From contig MPCW01000008.1 in the NCBI GenBank assembly GCA_001874325.1, positions 62,001 through 126,000 of the forward strand: DNA of 64,000 nucleotides, written 5' to 3'. The position numbers and the translations under genes are program-made. The notes under the pieces were generated by a model. It was given only the letters and a program-made list of their open reading frames with translations. It had not been told where the DNA came from and searched no databases. The stretch comes from Flavobacterium sp. MedPE-SWcel (GTDB lineage Bacteria; Bacteroidota; Bacteroidia; Flavobacteriales; Flavobacteriaceae). Positions 60,608-64,000 of this stretch are shown piece by piece (positions within the stretch are counted from its first letter, which is position 1; the number at the start of each line of letters is the position of its first letter).

Positions 60608-62299
60608 ATGTCAGACGATAAGAAAGTAATATTTTCGATGTCCCGTTTAAATAAAACGTACCAAGGGGCAAATAAACCGGTACTAAAAGATATTTATTTG
60701 AGCTTCTTTTATGGTGCTAAAATTGGTATTCTTGGTTTAAACGGTTCAGGTAAATCAACACTATTAAAAATTATTGCTGGTGTAGAAAAAAGTTACCAAG
60801 GAGATGTAGTTTTTTCACCTGGCTATAGTGTAGGGTACTTAGAGCAAGAACCGCAGCTAGACGAGAGTAAAACAGTTATAGAAATAGTTAGAGAAGGTGT
60901 TGCTGAAACAGCAGCTCTTCTTGATGAGTTTAATAAGATAAACGACAGTTTTGGACTTCCTGAAGTATATGAAGATGCAGATAAGATGCAGAAGCTTATG
61001 GATAGACAAGCTGATCTTCAAGATAAAATAGACGCATCAGGAGCGTGGGAATTAGACACCAAGCTTGAAATAGCAATGGATGCTTTACGTACTCCAGAAC
61101 CAGATACTCCAATTAATGTATTATCAGGAGGAGAAAAAAGACGTGTTGCATTATGTCGTTTACTATTACAACAGCCAGATGTATTATTATTAGATGAGCC
61201 TACCAATCATCTTGATGCAGAGAGTGTATTATGGTTAGAGCAGCATTTACAGCATTATAAAGGAACAGTAATAGCCGTAACTCACGACCGTTATTTCCTT
61301 GATAATGTAGCAGGATGGATTTTAGAGCTAGATAGAGGAGAAGGTATACCTTGGAAAGGAAATTATTCTTCTTGGTTAGACCAGAAGTCTAAAAGAATGG
61401 AGCGGGAAGAGAAAACAGCTTCTAAGCGTCGTAAGACTTTAGAACGTGAGCTTGACTGGGTAAGACAAGGTGCTAAAGGACGTCAGACGAAGCAAAAAGC
61501 TCGTTTACAGAATTATGATAAATTATTAAATGAAGATCAAAAAACATTAGATGAGAAATTAGAGATTTACATCCCTAATGGACCAAGACTTGGTACTAAT
61601 GTTATTGAAGCTAAAGGTGTTTCTAAAGCTTTTGGTGATAAATTATTATATGACGATCTTAACTTCACGTTACCACAAGCAGGTATAGTAGGTATTATTG
61701 GCCCAAATGGTGCTGGTAAGACTACTATATTTAAAATGATAATGGATGAGCAAAATCCTGATAAAGGTGAGTTTAAAGTAGGGGAGACTGCAAAGATTGC
61801 TTATGTAGATCAATCACACTCTAACATTGATCCTGAAAAAACAATTTGGGAGAACTTCTGTGATGGTCAAGAGTTAATTATGATGGGAGGAAGACAAGTA
61901 AACTCTCGTGCTTACCTTAGTCGTTTTAACTTTAGTGGTAGCGATCAAAACAAAAAAGTAGCAGCATTATCTGGAGGAGAAAGAAATAGACTTCACTTAG
62001 CTATAACACTTAAGGAAGAAGGTAACGTTTTACTTTTGGATGAGCCTACGAATGATCTTGACGTTAATACACTACGTGCTCTTGAGGAAGGTTTAGATAA
62101 TTTTGCTGGTTGTGCAGTAGTAATATCTCACGATAGATGGTTCTTAGATAGAGTATGTACACATATTCTTGCATTTGAGAGTAATTCTGAAGTATATTTC
62201 TTTGAAGGAAGTTTCTCTGAATATGAAGAGAATAGAAAGAAACGTCTTGGAGGAGATCTTACACCAAAACGTATTAAGTATAAAAAACTGATTAGATAA
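60608..62299 (+). CDS. ettA: Energy-dependent translational throttle protein EttA (ABC-F)
   Basis: Two Walker A/ABC signatures (GLNGSGKSTLLKII, LSGGEKRRVALCRLLLQ; GPNGAGKTTIFKMI, LSGGERNRLHLA) and the ABC-F linker. Confidence 0.95.
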   Translation: MSDDKKVIFSMSRLNKTYQGANKPVLKDIYLSFFYGAKIGILGLNGSGKSTLLKIIAGVEKSYQGDVVFSPGYSVGYLEQEPQLDESKTVIEIVREGVAETAALLDEFNKINDSFGLPEVYEDADKMQKLMDRQADLQDKIDASGAWELDTKLEIAMDALRTPEPDTPINVLSGGEKRRVALCRLLLQQPDVLLLDEPTNHLDAESVLWLEQHLQHYKGTVIAVTHDRYFLDNVAGWILELDRGEGIPWKGNYSSWLDQKSKRMEREEKTASKRRKTLERELDWVRQGAKGRQTKQKARLQNYDKLLNEDQKTLDEKLEIYIPNGPRLGTNVIEAKGVSKAFGDKLLYDDLNFTLPQAGIVGIIGPNGAGKTTIFKMIMDEQNPDKGEFKVGETAKIAYVDQSHSNIDPEKTIWENFCDGQELIMMGGRQVNSRAYLSRFNFSGSDQNKKVAALSGGERNRLHLAITLKEEGNVLLLDEPTNDLDVNTLRALEEGLDNFAGCAVVISHDRWFLDRVCTHILAFESNSEVYFFEGSFSEYEENRKKRLGGDLTPKRIKYKKLIR

Positions 62300-62312
62300 T
62301 AATCTAAGTTCA

Positions 62313-62355
62313 TATAATAAAAAAGCGACCTTAATTAGGTCGCTTTTTTATTATA
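62313..62355. terminator. Bidirectional intrinsic terminator
   Basis: Perfect 19-bp stem TATAATAAAAAAGCGACCT / AGGTCGCTTTTTTATTATA, 5-nt loop. Confidence 0.88.
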
Positions 62356-62404
62356 TATAAACTACTTGACATTGAGATATTAAAAATTGTATTATAAAGT
62401 TAGT

Positions 62405-64000
62405 CTATTCTTTTGTTTTTATTTTCATTCCTTCAGAGTGTCCAGAAAATTCAGGGGCATACATACTTTGTATAGTACTGATACCGTTAGAGAACTCCCC
62501 AACATTATTTACCCTAACATCATATTCAAGTACGTAAGTACCCTTATTGATACGATCAAAAAAGAAATGTGTAGCAACATCACGTGTACTACGATAGTAA
62601 CCTAACCCATCGCTATATTCATAACCAGAGATTACATCTACAGGCTCAAATGCAGCAGCACGAACATCTTTTAGGTGCACATACTCCATATCTTCTTTTA
62701 TTTCTAACACCAGTTGCATAGTTACCGTATTTCCAATTTTCATAGGGTTTTCTACACTTACTTTTTTAAGTTTTACGCCATCAATAGTATTTGTTTTAAT
62801 AAATAACTCTTTTCGAATATTCATTAATCCTTTTTGTGCAGTTTTAACCTTATCTGTATCTTCAAAATATTGCCAATATAATCCACCATAACCAGGTACT
62901 TTTGTTTTATTTTCAATAGTAAGGTCAGCCATTTCTTTAGTAACTTCTTTACCTTGCCAGTGTAGTTTTATATATCCAGTTTCGGCTTCAATTTCATTTT
63001 GTTCCATTTTTTTAGCAAATGTAGCTTTGTCTCCAAGTGTAATGGTTGTATTATCTTTTATAGATAACCAGTCGCTACCTGTCATCATAAGGGCATAAAC
63101 CGCTTCGGTAGTACTTTTGGTAGTAGGCCAATTTTTATTTTGTTTATTCTTTATCAGCCATACTTTCATTGCATCAATAGCCTCTGTATCATTATCTATT
63201 TCTGTAAAAGCCTCTATAAGTAATGCCTGAGTTTCTATAGGTGAGTTATACCAATACCATCCTGCTTTATTGTTTATCCAATACATTCCAAATTCTTCAT
63301 TACTAGCCGATGTATCTCTTAAACTTTGTATTATTTTTTTTGCAGTTTTAACCTCATTAAATCGTTGTAATACTAGAGCAGCCATACCTTTTTGATATAG
63401 AGAATACTGTAACCAGTTTTTCTTTATATGGTTAGTATAACGTTTCGTTATTTTTTGTGTAATACTATCTAGAGGGTATTGCTCTAAATAAAAACTACGA
63501 GTATAGAGATAATGTAGGCTAGTATGGTTGTTAGTAATTTCTCTTTTCATTTCTATTAATCTTTCATAATCATCAATGAAGTTTTTATCTATAAATTGAA
63601 CACCTGTTTTTGTGATACCATCTATAGTATACTTCTCTGAAGTTATGCCAAGTTTATTAAGGTGTCCTAAACCAGCCATTACATGACGTGTAATATATTC
63701 ACTTTCATCACCGCCTTCAAACCAAGGGAAACCACCAGATTGCATTTGCTTGTTATCTAACTTATTTAAGTTTGCTTTAAGAGTTATTTTCATTTTATCC
63801 AGCTCAAAAAGAAGAGCTATTCGGTTTTTTCTTTCATCATCACTTTGTACATCTAGCATCCAAGGTGATTCACTCATTATGATAGATTTTAACTCTTCAT
63901 TTTGTGTTAGTTTAGAGGTTGGTTTCCCTTTTTTTCTCCATGATTCAAAAAATGTTGCAACTTTAGGGGTGCTATCAATTATATGAGTTGCAATTGCATT
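62405..64000 (-). CDS. Alpha-2-macroglobulin family protein, 3' portion (gene extends past window end)
   Basis: The frame stays open upstream of M at 63877 to the window end (..NAIATHIIDSTPKVATFFESWRKKGKP..); MQSGGFPWFEGGDESEYITRHVMAGLGHL and C-terminal MG-like domain. Confidence 0.85.
   Translation of the reverse strand, partial: NAIATHIIDSTPKVATFFESWRKKGKPTSKLTQNEELKSIIMSESPWMLDVQSDDERKNRIALLFELDKMKITLKANLNKLDNKQMQSGGFPWFEGGDESEYITRHVMAGLGHLNKLGITSEKYTIDGITKTGVQFIDKNFIDDYERLIEMKREITNNHTSLHYLYTRSFYLEQYPLDSITQKITKRYTNHIKKNWLQYSLYQKGMAALVLQRFNEVKTAKKIIQSLRDTSASNEEFGMYWINNKAGWYWYNSPIETQALLIEAFTEIDNDTEAIDAMKVWLIKNKQNKNWPTTKSTTEAVYALMMTGSDWLSIKDNTTITLGDKATFAKKMEQNEIEAETGYIKLHWQGKEVTKEMADLTIENKTKVPGYGGLYWQYFEDTDKVKTAQKGLMNIRKELFIKTNTIDGVKLKKVSVENPMKIGNTVTMQLVLEIKEDMEYVHLKDVRAAAFEPVDVISGYEYSDGLGYYRSTRDVATHFFFDRINKGTYVLEYDVRVNNVGEFSNGISTIQSMYAPEFSGHSEGMKIKTKE

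Noticed and set aside
1-64000. CRISPR arrays, IS elements, prophage, rRNA/tRNA genes
   Set aside because: No regularly spaced repeats, transposase/integrase/phage proteins or structural RNA signatures recognised by eye; tRNAscan-SE, CRISPRCasFinder and ISfinder searches would be needed to exclude them fully.

Overview
AT-rich chromosomal window that reads as a Flavobacteriaceae (Bacteroidota) core genome, densely packed with about 50 credible protein genes. Main blocks: a menaquinone cluster (menD, menB, menA, menC) interleaved with two bacterial PH-domain membrane proteins, a CvfB-like S1 protein and a serine hydrolase; TauE/SafE permease; YfhO membrane protein and a glycosyltransferase; an acetolactate-decarboxylase-like lipoprotein; DnaJ-domain protein; uvrA flanked by ORFan-like genes; ECF sigma factor; nth; bcp; MTA/SAH nucleosidase; BatA/VWA protein, a dihydroorotase-like protein and DUF4870; DEAD helicase; di-haem cytochrome c peroxidase with a PhoX-like (DUF839) protein; antiporter; ald; tsaE; porX (T9SS regulator); an lpxD-lpxC/fabZ-lpxA-efp-lpxD2 lipid A cluster; sucD; OmpA; GT2; HsdR_N nuclease-like protein; holA; ettA; and the 3' end of an alpha-2-macroglobulin gene. 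Both window edges cut genes. No rRNA, tRNA, CRISPR array, transposase, prophage or clear defence island was recognised. The observations most worth checking are a dihydroorotase homologue lacking its metal-binding HxH motif, an acetolactate-decarboxylase-like lipoprotein, a terminator-like hairpin inside the signal-peptide codons of the cytochrome c peroxidase gene, several perfect non-terminator inverted repeats, and an unexplained ~570 bp structured non-coding stretch. I see no strong evidence for a wholly new multi-gene system. Family calls rest on recognising motifs by eye; no database search was run.
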